The position numbers and the translations under genes were made by a program. Below are positions 26,911-35,719 of a stretch of 42,132 nt of DNA, one piece after another. Position 1 is the stretch's first letter. Every line of letters starts with the position of its first letter. The DNA is from Fibrobacter succinogenes. Its GTDB lineage: Bacteria; Fibrobacterota; Fibrobacteria; Fibrobacterales; Fibrobacteraceae. The DNA is taken from the NCBI GenBank assembly GCA_902762795.1, contig CACWPM010000017.1, positions 67,110-109,241 of the forward strand, in the 5' to 3' direction. The notes under the pieces are model-generated. The model did not search any database. It saw nothing but the letters and a program-made list of their open reading frames with translations, and was not told the origin of the DNA.

Positions 26911-26949
26911 GGATAATCTTGGTTTTGAAGAATTTAGTTTTGCGATTTT

Positions 26950-27537
26950 CTAAACGAGTTCTCCGCGGAGGATCTCGATGGAGTCGCCGACTAGGCTTAC
27001 GACATTTGTAGGGTTGATTTCGATGTTGCCGCAGTCGACCATCATGTCCACTGAATGCTGGAATGTTTTCCAGAGGTCGTCGGTTTCGTAGATGTCTTCT
27101 TCGCTGAGTTTGGCTGCCGTGCTGAGGATGGGCTTGTCAAAGTGCTGGAAGAGTTCCTTGAAAAACGGGTGCGTCGGGATGCGGATGCCGATTTCCGGAC
27201 GTTTGACATCGAGCTTGCGGGCGATGTGCGGGTCGGCGGGGAGGATGAATGTGTAGGGGCCTGGCACGCGCTGCTTGATAATGTTGAAGGCGAAGTTGCT
27301 TACGCGGGCGTAGCCGGTGGCGAATCGGATGTCAGGGACGATGAGTGCCATGAAAAACTTTTTCATGGGCTTCTTGAGGGCGTAAAGTTTGTGGATCGCC
27401 TTGGTAGATTCGGCGTTGCAGCCAATGGCGTATCCGGATTCTGTAGGGTAGAGGACGAGTCCGTCGTCTTCGAGGATTTCGACGGCTTGTTTGACTATTC
27501 GTGCTTGCGGATTGTCTGGATGTACTTCGAGTCGCAT
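26950..27537 (-). CDS. yciO: YciO-type YrdC/Sua5-fold protein
   Basis: This 195-aa protein has the YrdC fold: HPDNPQARIVKQAVEILEDDG at the start, LVLYPTESGYAIGCN, PGPYTFILPA, IGIRIPTHPF and PILSTAA. The N-terminal HPDNPQ motif points to the YciO branch rather than TsaC. YrdC/Sua5 enzymes make threonylcarbamoyl-AMP for the t6A modification of tRNA. YciO paralogues have weaker or undefined activity. The size matches YciO, at about 200 residues. It follows yraN on the same strand with a 139-bp gap that contains an AATATA (TATATT on the minus strand), so it may have its own promoter. Confidence 0.88.
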   Translation of the reverse strand: MRLEVHPDNPQARIVKQAVEILEDDGLVLYPTESGYAIGCNAESTKAIHKLYALKKPMKKFFMALIVPDIRFATGYARVSNFAFNIIKQRVPGPYTFILPADPHIARKLDVKRPEIGIRIPTHPFFKELFQHFDKPILSTAAKLSEEDIYETDDLWKTFQHSVDMMVDCGNIEINPTNVVSLVGDSIEILRGELV

Positions 27538-27676
27538 AAAATTCTTTGTCTGTATTTTCCGATTTTTGGAAAAATAATATACAAATTTTATGGGAAAAAA
27601 GTTGTGATTAAAATCGCGTTTTTCGGGATGACGGGAAAAAACGCTTTGGATGATATAAATGGACGTGTGGATTGCG

Positions 27677-28084
27677 TCAAATTCTTGGTATGACTTCGTG
27701 ACCTTCGAATGCGTTTTTGTAGTGCGTGAATTGTAGCGGTTCCTGGTAGGCGCGGGTGCTTAGCACGTCAAAACGGCAGGGCTCGTCGAAGCTTTTGGGG
27801 GCGATTGCTTTTTGTGTTGCCAAAAAGTGGCAGGCGGTTTGCCATATTTTCTTTTGTTTGAAGGTGTTTACGCGGGCTGCGGGGTTCCCTTCTTGGTTAT
27901 TCCAAACGGACTTGACTTCGACAAAGACTAGCATAGCTCCGTCTCGAGCGACGATGTCGAGTTCACCGCCATGGTAGGCGTAGTTGCGTGCAACGACTTT
28001 GTAACCTTCGCGTTCCAAATAAGCAACGGCTTGAGTCTCGATGAAATTTCCCTTGGTCTTGTTCTGCGATTTCTTAGAAATCAT
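27677..28084 (-). CDS. yraN: YraN/UPF0102 family nuclease-fold protein
   Basis: This 135-aa protein matches UPF0102 in length and motif: GNFIETQAVAYLEREGYKVVARN, GELDIVARDG and LVFVEVKS, that is the E...GEID...EVK signature of Holliday-junction-resolvase-like PD-(D/E)XK folds. AGGGGAG just upstream supports ATG 28084. Its cellular role is not firmly established; the fold suggests DNA cleavage or repair. It sits downstream of the kinase operon and upstream of yciO on the same strand, but the 315-bp gap to the kinase contains a heptad array, so a separate transcript is likely. Confidence 0.9.
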   Translation of the reverse strand: MISKKSQNKTKGNFIETQAVAYLEREGYKVVARNYAYHGGELDIVARDGAMLVFVEVKSVWNNQEGNPAARVNTFKQKKIWQTACHFLATQKAIAPKSFDEPCRFDVLSTRAYQEPLQFTHYKNAFEGHEVIPRI

Positions 28085-28248
28085 ACGCTCCCCTTTTTAA
28101 TTGCTTTTTTCGAGACTTTACTGGATGGCGCAAGCTTTAATCTCTTTGGTTCGGTTCAATGAATATACAGGCGTATTCGGTACTGTATGGATCCCCTGCG
28201 CTTCGCTCCGAGGATGACCTCTCCAGGATGCCCCCATCCTTCTAACAT

Positions 28249-28402
28249 CCAACTTCCAACTTCCAACTTCCAACTTCCTACTTCCTACATCCAACATCCT
28301 ACATCCTACATCCAACATCCTACTTCCAACATCCTACTTCCAACTTCCAACTTCCTACTTCCTACATCCAACATCCTACTTCCAACATCCAACTTCCTAC
28401 TA
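28249..28402. repeat. Heptad tandem array CC(A/T)AC(A/T)T, 22 units
   Basis: Twenty-two contiguous 7-bp units (CCAACTT, CCTACTT, CCAACAT, CCTACAT) fill the region between yraN and the kinase. The last unit, CCTACTA, supplies on the minus strand the TAG stop codon of the kinase. Units differ at only two positions, so the array looks slippage-driven. The remaining gap (28085-28248) shows only an AATATA and no gene. Confidence 0.9.
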
Positions 28403-29905
28403 ATTAACCTCCATCCCCAGCAGTCTAATTTCGGAAATTGCGTAGTCATCGTTATCGGCATCGTAAATGTCATCGAGATAGAATCGGAGTTCGGTCGTTT
28501 CGACTGCCTGAATGTTCGGGTATTGCATCCCCTTGATGTTTTCGAGGTGAAGGCGTTGCTTGAATCCGTCTTTTGTTTCGATGGTTATTGTTCGTGGTTT
28601 CTTGAAAATGCGGAAGCGGTCACCGAAGGCGTCATCGACTGATTTTTGGTAACCGATGGCGATGCCTATGTTCGTGATGAGCGTGTTCTGGTCGAAGTAC
28701 ATGGCGAGCACCGGATTCAGCGGTTTCAATGGCATGGTGTTGAGCCATGCGGTAGTGAGGTCTCCGTCATTTAGGTTCGTGAGGGGGTATCCTTTTTTGT
28801 TTTCCGGTTCGATGGCTCTGGTTTCGTGGTTTCCTAGAATCTCGTTCCATTCGACTTCGTGCAGCATGTTTTCTGGCTTGTGCGTGAACATGAGCAGCAT
28901 GAGTAAAATCACGATGATGGGGAAGAGCACCGAGAATGCAATGATGATGAGTTTGTGTGGAGTGAGGTTGTTTCCAAATCTTCTAGCGGCATCTGCAATG
29001 GATTGAACATTACGGTGGCTGCCGGTTTTTCTTAAAATGGATGGGCTCTGGTGCGGGGTGTCATGCTGCGGGAACACCTGGTCGCATTCGTCCAGAAATT
29101 CTTGCATGTCATGAAAGCGTTCGTTGAGTTTTTTCTTGAGACACTTGAGGATGAGTTCCGAGAGCCCTTCGGGAATGTCTTCGCGAAAAAGTTCCGGTGG
29201 CGGAGGAGGTTCTTGCACGTGCTTGAGCGCAATTTCCACAGGACGGTTGCCTTCGAATGGGAGGCGACCGCAGGTCATTTCGTAAAGGATTACGCCCATG
29301 CTGTAGATATCGGATTGGAGCGTGACTTCATCGCCGTGGCACTGTTCGGGCGACATGTATTCGGGTGTGCCCATCGTCATACCGGTGCGGGTGAGGCGTT
29401 CCTTTTCCATCTCTTGTATGTAAGAGATGCCGAAGTCCATGATGTAGACACGATTGTCGCGCGTGAGCATGATGTTTGAAGGTTTTACGTCGCGGTGGAC
29501 GATACCCTTGCTATGCGCGTAGAGGAGACCGCGTGCAATCTGCTTGATGATGACTTCAATCGCTTCGAACGAGAGCTTGCTCTTTTTTTGCAATATTTCG
29601 GCAAGCGAAATACCTTGCACGTAAGTCATTGCAATGAAGAGTTGGTTGTCCTGCTGACCGAAGTCGAAAACGTGGACGATGTTCTGGTGGTCCAGTTCCT
29701 TCATCGCCTGCGCTTCGAGATAAAAGCGTTTGATGGCCTCGCCATCGGAGGTTGAATCGAGAATTTTGAAAGCGACTTCGCGCTTTAATTTCTTATCGAG
29801 GGCCTTGTAGACGTAGCCCATTCCGCCTTTGCCGAGAGTTCCCAATAGTTCATAGTTTTCGTTAAAGGGGTACGGAAAATTTTGCGGTTGTTCTGGACGT
29901 ATCAT
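28400..29905 (-). CDS. Membrane Ser/Thr protein kinase with C-terminal discoidin-like domain
   Basis: This 501-aa Hanks-type kinase has glycine loop GKGGMGYV (25-32), Lys47, the catalytic HRDVKPSN (137-144), DFG (157-159) and GTPEYMSPEQ. All are intact, so it should be active. One transmembrane helix (about 319-340) places the final 150 residues outside the cytoplasm. That part is beta-rich with LNDGDLTTAW and resembles the discoidin/NADase-type glycan-binding domain, a possible cell-wall sensor. Its ATG overlaps the TGA of the FHA-ABC gene (ATGA), so the two are translationally coupled, and the FHA domain is the natural reader of its phosphorylation. Its stop codon is supplied by a heptad repeat. 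Confidence 0.92.
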   Translation of the reverse strand: MIRPEQPQNFPYPFNENYELLGTLGKGGMGYVYKALDKKLKREVAFKILDSTSDGEAIKRFYLEAQAMKELDHQNIVHVFDFGQQDNQLFIAMTYVQGISLAEILQKKSKLSFEAIEVIIKQIARGLLYAHSKGIVHRDVKPSNIMLTRDNRVYIMDFGISYIQEMEKERLTRTGMTMGTPEYMSPEQCHGDEVTLQSDIYSMGVILYEMTCGRLPFEGNRPVEIALKHVQEPPPPPELFREDIPEGLSELILKCLKKKLNERFHDMQEFLDECDQVFPQHDTPHQSPSILRKTGSHRNVQSIADAARRFGNNLTPHKLIIIAFSVLFPIIVILLMLLMFTHKPENMLHEVEWNEILGNHETRAIEPENKKGYPLTNLNDGDLTTAWLNTMPLKPLNPVLAMYFDQNTLITNIGIAIGYQKSVDDAFGDRFRIFKKPRTITIETKDGFKQRLHLENIKGMQYPNIQAVETTELRFYLDDIYDADNDDYAISEIRLLGMEVN

Positions 29906-32070
29906 CTTGGTTTCTTTAATTTGTGTAGTAGGATTGCTGTTACAATATAGAAAGCTAGCGCGATGATGATGGCGAAAATGGAATTGGAAATGTCATCTTT
30001 TCGTTCAAGTAAAGTATTGAGGAGCGATGCTTGGTTGTAACGCGACCAAATAACGCTGGAGAGGGCACGACCGATGGGTTGCATTTGGTCAAGCGGCACA
30101 AGGGCTCCGGCAAGGGCGACTTGCGGAATGATGAGGAGCGGGAGGAAGGCGTTGGCCTGGCTCGTGTTCTTGGCAAGGGTACTTGTGAAAAGACCGACTG
30201 CTGTTGCGGGGAGGGCGATGCAAGCGAAAACGCTTGCGATAAGCGCTAGGTTGGGGGGTACTGTAATGCGGGTACTGATAAACGCGTAGACGATGGCGGT
30301 TTGCATCATCGTGAAAATGATGGGGAGCGTGCACTTGGCGGTTAGCGTCGAGAGTGCAGATACGCCGCGACGAAATTTATCGCAAAGTATTTTTTTGTCT
30401 TGTACTATTTCTCGGATGGAAAGCGAGAGCGAAAACCAGTTCGCACAAAGGATGATGGCAAAAGCAACGGTCCATAGCGAAGATTTGCTGGAGAATATTT
30501 GTGAAAGCAAAAATCCAATAATCGCGGGCTGCAAAAATAGCGCTGCAATGCGGCCTTTGTCGCGAAACCATTGCTTTGCGCTGAGGCTCACGGTGTAGGC
30601 GAAATTGCGTGGAAGCTTGATGCGTTCAAAGAAGTACTTGGATTCGTTCTTTTTGACGATGTTTGTATTTTCGATGGCTTTCGATGCTGCTCGAGATGTT
30701 ACTCGAGATGTTACTCGAGATGCGCGCCACTCGGCGGATTTGCTTTGCGTGATGCTTGTGAGGAGCGCTTGCGGATCGTTTGTGTTGAAATGCGCATATG
30801 CGGCTTGAACGGTCCCGAAGAACGCTTCTTCGCCCTGGTGCAGTATGAGTATTTTGTTTGCTATCAGCAATGCTTCGTAGCTGTGAGTCGTGAGTATAAT
30901 GGTGTGTCCAAGGAATGCAAGCTGCTTGAGGTGCGTGCAGAGAATTCGTGAATTGTATGGGTCGAGGCCAGACAGCGGTTCATCGAGAATCACGAGGCCA
31001 GGACTTCCCATGAGCTCGCGGGCGAGGGCGACGCGGCGTAATTCGCCGCCGCTGAGCGTCTTCACGAGGTTATGTTTGCGTTCGCTCAGCCCGAAAAGTT
31101 CGCAGAACTTTTCGAGTCGCCCGAGTGCATCTTGCTTGAAATTCCTAACATCCATCGAAGATCGTGCACCATCGAGGATTGTTTCTTCGACGGTCAACTC
31201 TGGCCGGAGCGGTGGGTCTTGCGGGAGTATCGCGATGCGCTTGCGAATTTCGCTTTTGCGGTAGTCGACACCGCCGATGCGGACAACGCTTTGCTTATCG
31301 CAGCGGTTAATCCCTTGGATGAGCTTCAAAAGAGAAGATTTACCTTGTCCGGACCGCCCGATAATAGCGAGAATCTCTCCTGCGGGGAGCTCGAAATCGA
31401 TTTCTTTCAATAACTGTTTTTTGCCTGCGAAAACATTTACGTTTTGTGCGAAAACGTCAAAACCTGTTCCTTGCGCTTCAATCAGCAAATCGTTGTTGCG
31501 GAAGCCTACCACGGCGGATTCAAAACGCCTTGCGTTCCCGTTTGCAATTGTAATTGTGCGAATGCGTTTGCCACTTTCGTCCACAATCGCTTTCTCGAAC
31601 TTTATTTCGGCTCGATTTTCGCCGGCATTATCGGTGTTGATGGTGTTCCCGGAATTACGACTCTCTCGGCCGCTATTCCCGAGAATTCTCGCATAGGCGT
31701 TCCCTGCTATTCCCGGGATTATAATTTCGCGCCATTTCTCTGTTAGCGATATCGTCTGCATGTCGCTAGCAGTCTCTCGTTCCATCACGAGGAGCGTTAA
31801 ATCCGTGCCCCGGAGTGTTGCTCGCAATTGTCTTGGACCGATGTGGATGATGTCGCCGTCGTTTATCGTAGCGGACTTTACGTCTTTCCCGTTCAGCATG
31901 GTGATGCTGTTTTGGGATAAATTTTGCAAGATCCATTTGCCGTCGGTAAAGTTCAGAACCGCATGATACCTTGAAACCATCAAGTTGTCGAATTGCAAAA
32001 CGTTGTCCGATTTGCGCCCGATGGTAAAGGGTTTTGATGGGTCTGGATTTACGAGACGGAATGGGAACAT
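29902..32070 (-). CDS. FHA domain-ABC ATPase-permease fusion (Rv1747-like)
   Basis: This 722-aa protein has a phosphothreonine-binding FHA domain (about 1-90, GRKSDN and SRYHAVL) and a linker. An ABC ATPase follows (about 205-430; Walker A GRSGQGKS 238-245, signature LSGGE 339-343, Walker B LVILDE 359-364, His396). A variable linker with SRVT repeats leads to an ABC-2-type permease with about six helices. This is the architecture of mycobacterial Rv1747, an exporter controlled by a neighbouring Ser/Thr kinase. Here a kinase gene overlaps its 3' end, which fits. The substrate is unknown; lipid or envelope components are the family expectation. It starts 12 bp after the aminotransferase stop. 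Confidence 0.92.
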   Translation of the reverse strand: MFPFRLVNPDPSKPFTIGRKSDNVLQFDNLMVSRYHAVLNFTDGKWILQNLSQNSITMLNGKDVKSATINDGDIIHIGPRQLRATLRGTDLTLLVMERETASDMQTISLTEKWREIIIPGIAGNAYARILGNSGRESRNSGNTINTDNAGENRAEIKFEKAIVDESGKRIRTITIANGNARRFESAVVGFRNNDLLIEAQGTGFDVFAQNVNVFAGKKQLLKEIDFELPAGEILAIIGRSGQGKSSLLKLIQGINRCDKQSVVRIGGVDYRKSEIRKRIAILPQDPPLRPELTVEETILDGARSSMDVRNFKQDALGRLEKFCELFGLSERKHNLVKTLSGGELRRVALARELMGSPGLVILDEPLSGLDPYNSRILCTHLKQLAFLGHTIILTTHSYEALLIANKILILHQGEEAFFGTVQAAYAHFNTNDPQALLTSITQSKSAEWRASRVTSRVTSRAASKAIENTNIVKKNESKYFFERIKLPRNFAYTVSLSAKQWFRDKGRIAALFLQPAIIGFLLSQIFSSKSSLWTVAFAIILCANWFSLSLSIREIVQDKKILCDKFRRGVSALSTLTAKCTLPIIFTMMQTAIVYAFISTRITVPPNLALIASVFACIALPATAVGLFTSTLAKNTSQANAFLPLLIIPQVALAGALVPLDQMQPIGRALSSVIWSRYNQASLLNTLLERKDDISNSIFAIIIALAFYIVTAILLHKLKKPR
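30691..30726. repeat. Three 12-bp units in FHA-ABC linker
   Basis: TCGAGATGTTAC occurs twice, followed by TCGAGATGCGCG. On the coding strand this gives SRVT-SRVT-SRA in the linker between ATPase and permease. All units are in frame. Confidence 0.85.
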
Positions 32071-32082
32071 CGCGTATTTCCG

Positions 32083-33273
32083 TTATTGTAATTCTTTCAC
32101 GAACGCTTCAAAGCGGTCGCAAGCCTTTGTCAGGTTTTCATCGCTTGCCGCATACGAGAAGCGAACGCAGCTGTCGTCGCCGAAGGCGGCTCCGGGTACA
32201 ATGGCGAGTCCCTTAGATTCGAGGAGCGCACTGCAAAAATCAATCGAGCCTGCAATCACACGCCCGTCCGGAGTCTTCTTGCCATAGTAATCGCTTACTG
32301 GTGCAAAAAGGTAGAACGCGCCTTCCGGTGCGCGCGGCTTTGTCTGTAAGAACGAGGTGCGTTCGAGCATGTAGGCTCTGCGCTTGCGGAATGCAGCCTG
32401 CATGGCGTGCACATTGCTCTTGTCCATGTTGAGTGCGCCAAGTGCTGCGTACTGTGCGACATTGCTCGGGTGGTGCGTGGCTTGCCCTTGAATTTTGCCG
32501 ATGATTTTTGCAATTGGAGCGGGAGCGGCATCGTAACCGATTCTCCAACCGGTCATACAGTGCGATTTTGAAAATCCGTTGATGACGATGGTGCGTTCCG
32601 CCATTCCCGGGAAAACTGCTGCACTTGTAAATTCCGTATCGTAGACAAAGTATTCGTAAACTTCGTCCGAGATGCAGTAAATGTCCTGAGCGACAATTTC
32701 CTTGGCAAGTGCTTCTAGTTCGCTTTTGCTGTAAACGGCGCCGGTCGGGTTGCATGGATTGTTCAAAAGAATTGCCTTGGTGCGCGGCGTGCATGCCTTG
32801 CGCAAATCTTCGGCGTCAATTTTGAAATTCTTTTCAATTCCGGCTTCAACAAAAACAGGAGTGCCGCCGAGCCACTTGACAAGTTCTGGATAAGTTACCC
32901 AGTACGGGGCGGGGATAATTACTTCGTCGCCAGGATTGACTAGAGCTGCGAGCGCGTTAAATACGGCGTGTTTTGCTCCGCTAGTCATGATGATTTGCGA
33001 AGCATCGTAATGGAGTCCGTTTTCGTCTTCCAATTTCTTTGCGACTGCCTTGCGCACGTCCAAAATCCCGACGGGGGCGGTGTAGCGTGTTTTGCCTGCG
33101 CGGATGGATGCTATGGCCGCGTCTTGAATGGGGACGGGTGTGTCAAAATCAGGTTCTCCTGCTCCGAGACTTACAACGTCTTTCCCTTCTGCAATCATCT
33201 GTTTTGCCATTGTGTCGATAGCGACGGTGAGCGATGCTGCAATATTTTGCGTTCTATCGGAGAGCGATTTCAT
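32083..33273 (-). CDS. aspC: Aspartate/aromatic aminotransferase, class I PLP
   Basis: This 396-aa protein has the class I/II aminotransferase landmarks: SLGAGEPDFDTP near the N-terminus, PAPYWVTYPE, NNPCNPTGAVY (171-181), SDEVYEYFVY with Asp203, and GFSKSHCMTGWRIGY with the PLP lysine at 236. It resembles the Bacillus/Thermus-type aspartate aminotransferases, which interconvert aspartate and oxaloacetate; closely related enzymes act on other amino acids. The start codon overlaps the stop of the MMPL gene (ATGA) and the FHA-ABC gene begins 12 bp after the stop. It is thus embedded in an export/signalling operon, perhaps only by convenience. Confidence 0.9.
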   Translation of the reverse strand: MKSLSDRTQNIAASLTVAIDTMAKQMIAEGKDVVSLGAGEPDFDTPVPIQDAAIASIRAGKTRYTAPVGILDVRKAVAKKLEDENGLHYDASQIIMTSGAKHAVFNALAALVNPGDEVIIPAPYWVTYPELVKWLGGTPVFVEAGIEKNFKIDAEDLRKACTPRTKAILLNNPCNPTGAVYSKSELEALAKEIVAQDIYCISDEVYEYFVYDTEFTSAAVFPGMAERTIVINGFSKSHCMTGWRIGYDAAPAPIAKIIGKIQGQATHHPSNVAQYAALGALNMDKSNVHAMQAAFRKRRAYMLERTSFLQTKPRAPEGAFYLFAPVSDYYGKKTPDGRVIAGSIDFCSALLESKGLAIVPGAAFGDDSCVRFSYAASDENLTKACDRFEAFVKELQ

Positions 33274-35687
33274 GTTTGAGATTCCTTTTTCCTTTGCTGC
33301 CTCAGACGGTATTGGTCAAGTGATCCTGCGATGAGGGGGAATATTGTGAATTGTGCGATGAAGATGCAGATAAGTCCGGTCAACGAAACATAGCCCATGC
33401 TTCGTAGCCCCGGGTGGGATGAAACGAGCATTCCGTATGTACCGATGAAGGCGGCCATCTGTGAAAGAAAAATCGTGAAGAATCTGTCCCTTAAAATGGT
33501 AAGCGCGGTTCCTTTTTGCTTTTCGTAGTATGCCGAAAAAAATTGAAGGGAACCATCGACGCTAGCTCCGATGAGAATGGGGAAGGTGAGGGCGCTGTAT
33601 GCCGAAATTTTTACATCGAAGAAGTTGAGTGCTGCGAGAAACCAACTTGCGGCGAAGACCGATGGAAGTGCGGTAAATAGGGCGCGGCTAAAACGGTTGT
33701 AATAAACGAGCAAGAAGAGGAACACAAGGATGCCTCCGACTTGCAGCGGTCTGCTTATATTGTTTGTAATCTGGTTCAGGAATATGGCGCGCGTGACGGG
33801 AATGCCTGCAATTTGATATGTCCCGTTATTGATACCTTCGATTTGATGAAGTTCGCTATAGAGCTTGGAACAATCGCTGCCGAAATTTTCCTTGATGTCC
33901 GTAAAGATGAACGCGAATCTTCCTTGCTTGCCCTGCTTGTCGCGGAATTTTTTGGCGATATATTCTGGCGGTTCGAATTCATCGCTTTCATCGAATTCAA
34001 GAGCTTGCTCGATTTTTTCGAGGTTTTCTAATTCGCTTTTCGAAAGAGCCTCGCGGAACTCCTTTGAAACCATGTTATGGAGTTGACGGAGTTTTTCCAT
34101 TTTTTTCTGTTGCAGGTTCGGAGAAAACTGTGCTAGGGTAAAGATGGAATTGACCGTAGAAATAGCGCCGCTTTCCTTGAGCTTGTTGAATTGCTCCAGC
34201 AAAAGTTCGCTTTCGAACTTGTCCGGCAACATGACGATGATAGGTGTCTTGTTCAAGAATCCGGTCTCTGCAATTAGCGAATCGATCATTGCGTTTTTGT
34301 AGCTTATTTCTGTTGCCGAAAAATCGTTGCGGATGTGTACGCGCGTACCGCCGATGTAAAGTCCGACAAGGCTTGCTGCGATGATGATGGAAAAAATAAT
34401 CCAATTAACTTTGTTTGAAAGCATGGATATCTTGTAATCCGAATGGATTTGTGCATGCTTGACCGAGAAAGGTTTTTTGCGTTGTGCGACCTGTAAAAGG
34501 GCTGTCGAAAATAGGAGCGTAATGGCCCAGTTCAGGATACAACCCGTGGAGCCGAGAACGCCCAATTCCTGAAGTCCTGGCAACGGAATTAATATGAGAC
34601 TTGCGAATAAAGTGGCGAATGTGAAACTCGATACGGCGGTAGAAGGTCCAATGCCAAGGAGCGCACTTTCGATGCAAAGCTGTGGACTCAGGTTCTGCTC
34701 GCGTTCAAGGAAGTAGCGGTTGAGAATGTGGTTTATGATTTGCAGTGCTTGACCGGGGAGCACAATTGCAAGCAACAGCGTAAAGAGATTAATGCGCCCG
34801 TAGAAAAGGTAGGAGCACGCGAGCGTTGTGAATATGGGGGTTGCTATCGGAAGAGCCGAAATGAAAATTAGTTGTGGCTGCCTAAAGAAGTGGAGGACTA
34901 GGAGCAGTAAAATCAATACAGCGGTGACGATGCCTACCATCTTCGCTTCGGGCAGGAGCCGTCTCCCAGTCTGGATGGATTCGTAAATCTTTCCGGCATA
35001 GTGGATGCGGAGGTCGTGAGGCTTGCTTGCTTTATCAAGCTGTGTCTTTACATCGTAAAATAAATTGCGGTTCGCCTGCAAATCCGAAATGGAATGTGTC
35101 GGATAAATTTCGACGATACGGATTGTTCCTGTTTTGTTGGAATGGCTTATCGAAAGCTTGTCGAAATATTTTTTTTCGAGGTCGCTTAAAAGCTGTTCGC
35201 GTTCTTCAGCCGTGGTTCGCGTGATGGAATCGATTGCGCTTTTTAAGTCGATGAACAGCGGGTTGTTCTTCAAGATGTAGTCGTGCTTGAGTTTCTCGAT
35301 GCGGTGCACCATGATGTCGATATCGTTTTCGCTTGCGTAGAGAAACTTGTTCTTCTTGTAAAAATCGATGTCGGTTTCGAAGTCCGCAAAATGTACCGCC
35401 GAACTCTGCTGCATCTTTTGCGCGAGGTCCCTTGCGATGCGGTAGTTCGCACTTGAATCCTCTGATTGCAATATGACGATGAGGCTCCCGAGTCCGCCGA
35501 ACGCGTCCTCGATTTTTTGGACATTGCTAGGTTCTCGCGCACTTGTAATGGTATCTTGCAGTTGCAAATCCCAGCGCAAGTGCATTATGGGGTATATGCT
35601 CAGAATACCTATCGTGAGAAAAACCGTAAGGATTATTTTGGGATAGGCCGCTAATTTTTTGATAATTTTTGCAAAAAGAGAAAACAT
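33270..35687 (-). CDS. MMPL/RND-superfamily exporter
   Basis: This 805-aa protein starts at ATG 35687, where a short cytoplasmic N-terminus and the first helix begin (AYPKIILTVFLTIGILS). Upstream in-frame Met codons would run into the divergent gene. Two repeats of one helix, a large periplasmic loop, and five helices are visible. The second half starts near IIFSIIIAASLVGLYIGG, and a typical SVDGSLQFFSAYYE segment follows an ALTFPILIGA helix. This is the MMPL/HpnN-type organisation, which moves lipids or hydrophobic molecules by proton motive force. It is the first gene of the four-gene overlapping operon and divergent from an outer-membrane barrel with only 32 bp between, suggesting a shared envelope task. 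Confidence 0.88.
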   Translation of the reverse strand: MFSLFAKIIKKLAAYPKIILTVFLTIGILSIYPIMHLRWDLQLQDTITSAREPSNVQKIEDAFGGLGSLIVILQSEDSSANYRIARDLAQKMQQSSAVHFADFETDIDFYKKNKFLYASENDIDIMVHRIEKLKHDYILKNNPLFIDLKSAIDSITRTTAEEREQLLSDLEKKYFDKLSISHSNKTGTIRIVEIYPTHSISDLQANRNLFYDVKTQLDKASKPHDLRIHYAGKIYESIQTGRRLLPEAKMVGIVTAVLILLLLVLHFFRQPQLIFISALPIATPIFTTLACSYLFYGRINLFTLLLAIVLPGQALQIINHILNRYFLEREQNLSPQLCIESALLGIGPSTAVSSFTFATLFASLILIPLPGLQELGVLGSTGCILNWAITLLFSTALLQVAQRKKPFSVKHAQIHSDYKISMLSNKVNWIIFSIIIAASLVGLYIGGTRVHIRNDFSATEISYKNAMIDSLIAETGFLNKTPIIVMLPDKFESELLLEQFNKLKESGAISTVNSIFTLAQFSPNLQQKKMEKLRQLHNMVSKEFREALSKSELENLEKIEQALEFDESDEFEPPEYIAKKFRDKQGKQGRFAFIFTDIKENFGSDCSKLYSELHQIEGINNGTYQIAGIPVTRAIFLNQITNNISRPLQVGGILVFLFLLVYYNRFSRALFTALPSVFAASWFLAALNFFDVKISAYSALTFPILIGASVDGSLQFFSAYYEKQKGTALTILRDRFFTIFLSQMAAFIGTYGMLVSSHPGLRSMGYVSLTGLICIFIAQFTIFPLIAGSLDQYRLRQQRKKESQT

Positions 35688-35719
35688 CACTCTCAATATA
35701 ACTATATATGGGAGAGAAA

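Noticed and set aside
27055-27693. 212-codon plus-strand frame over yciO
   Set aside because: Low-complexity Val/Glu/Phe-rich shadow of yciO, which matches its family on the minus strand.
28249-28402. CRISPR array
   Set aside because: Seven-bp contiguous units without spacers and no cas genes; it is a microsatellite-like array.
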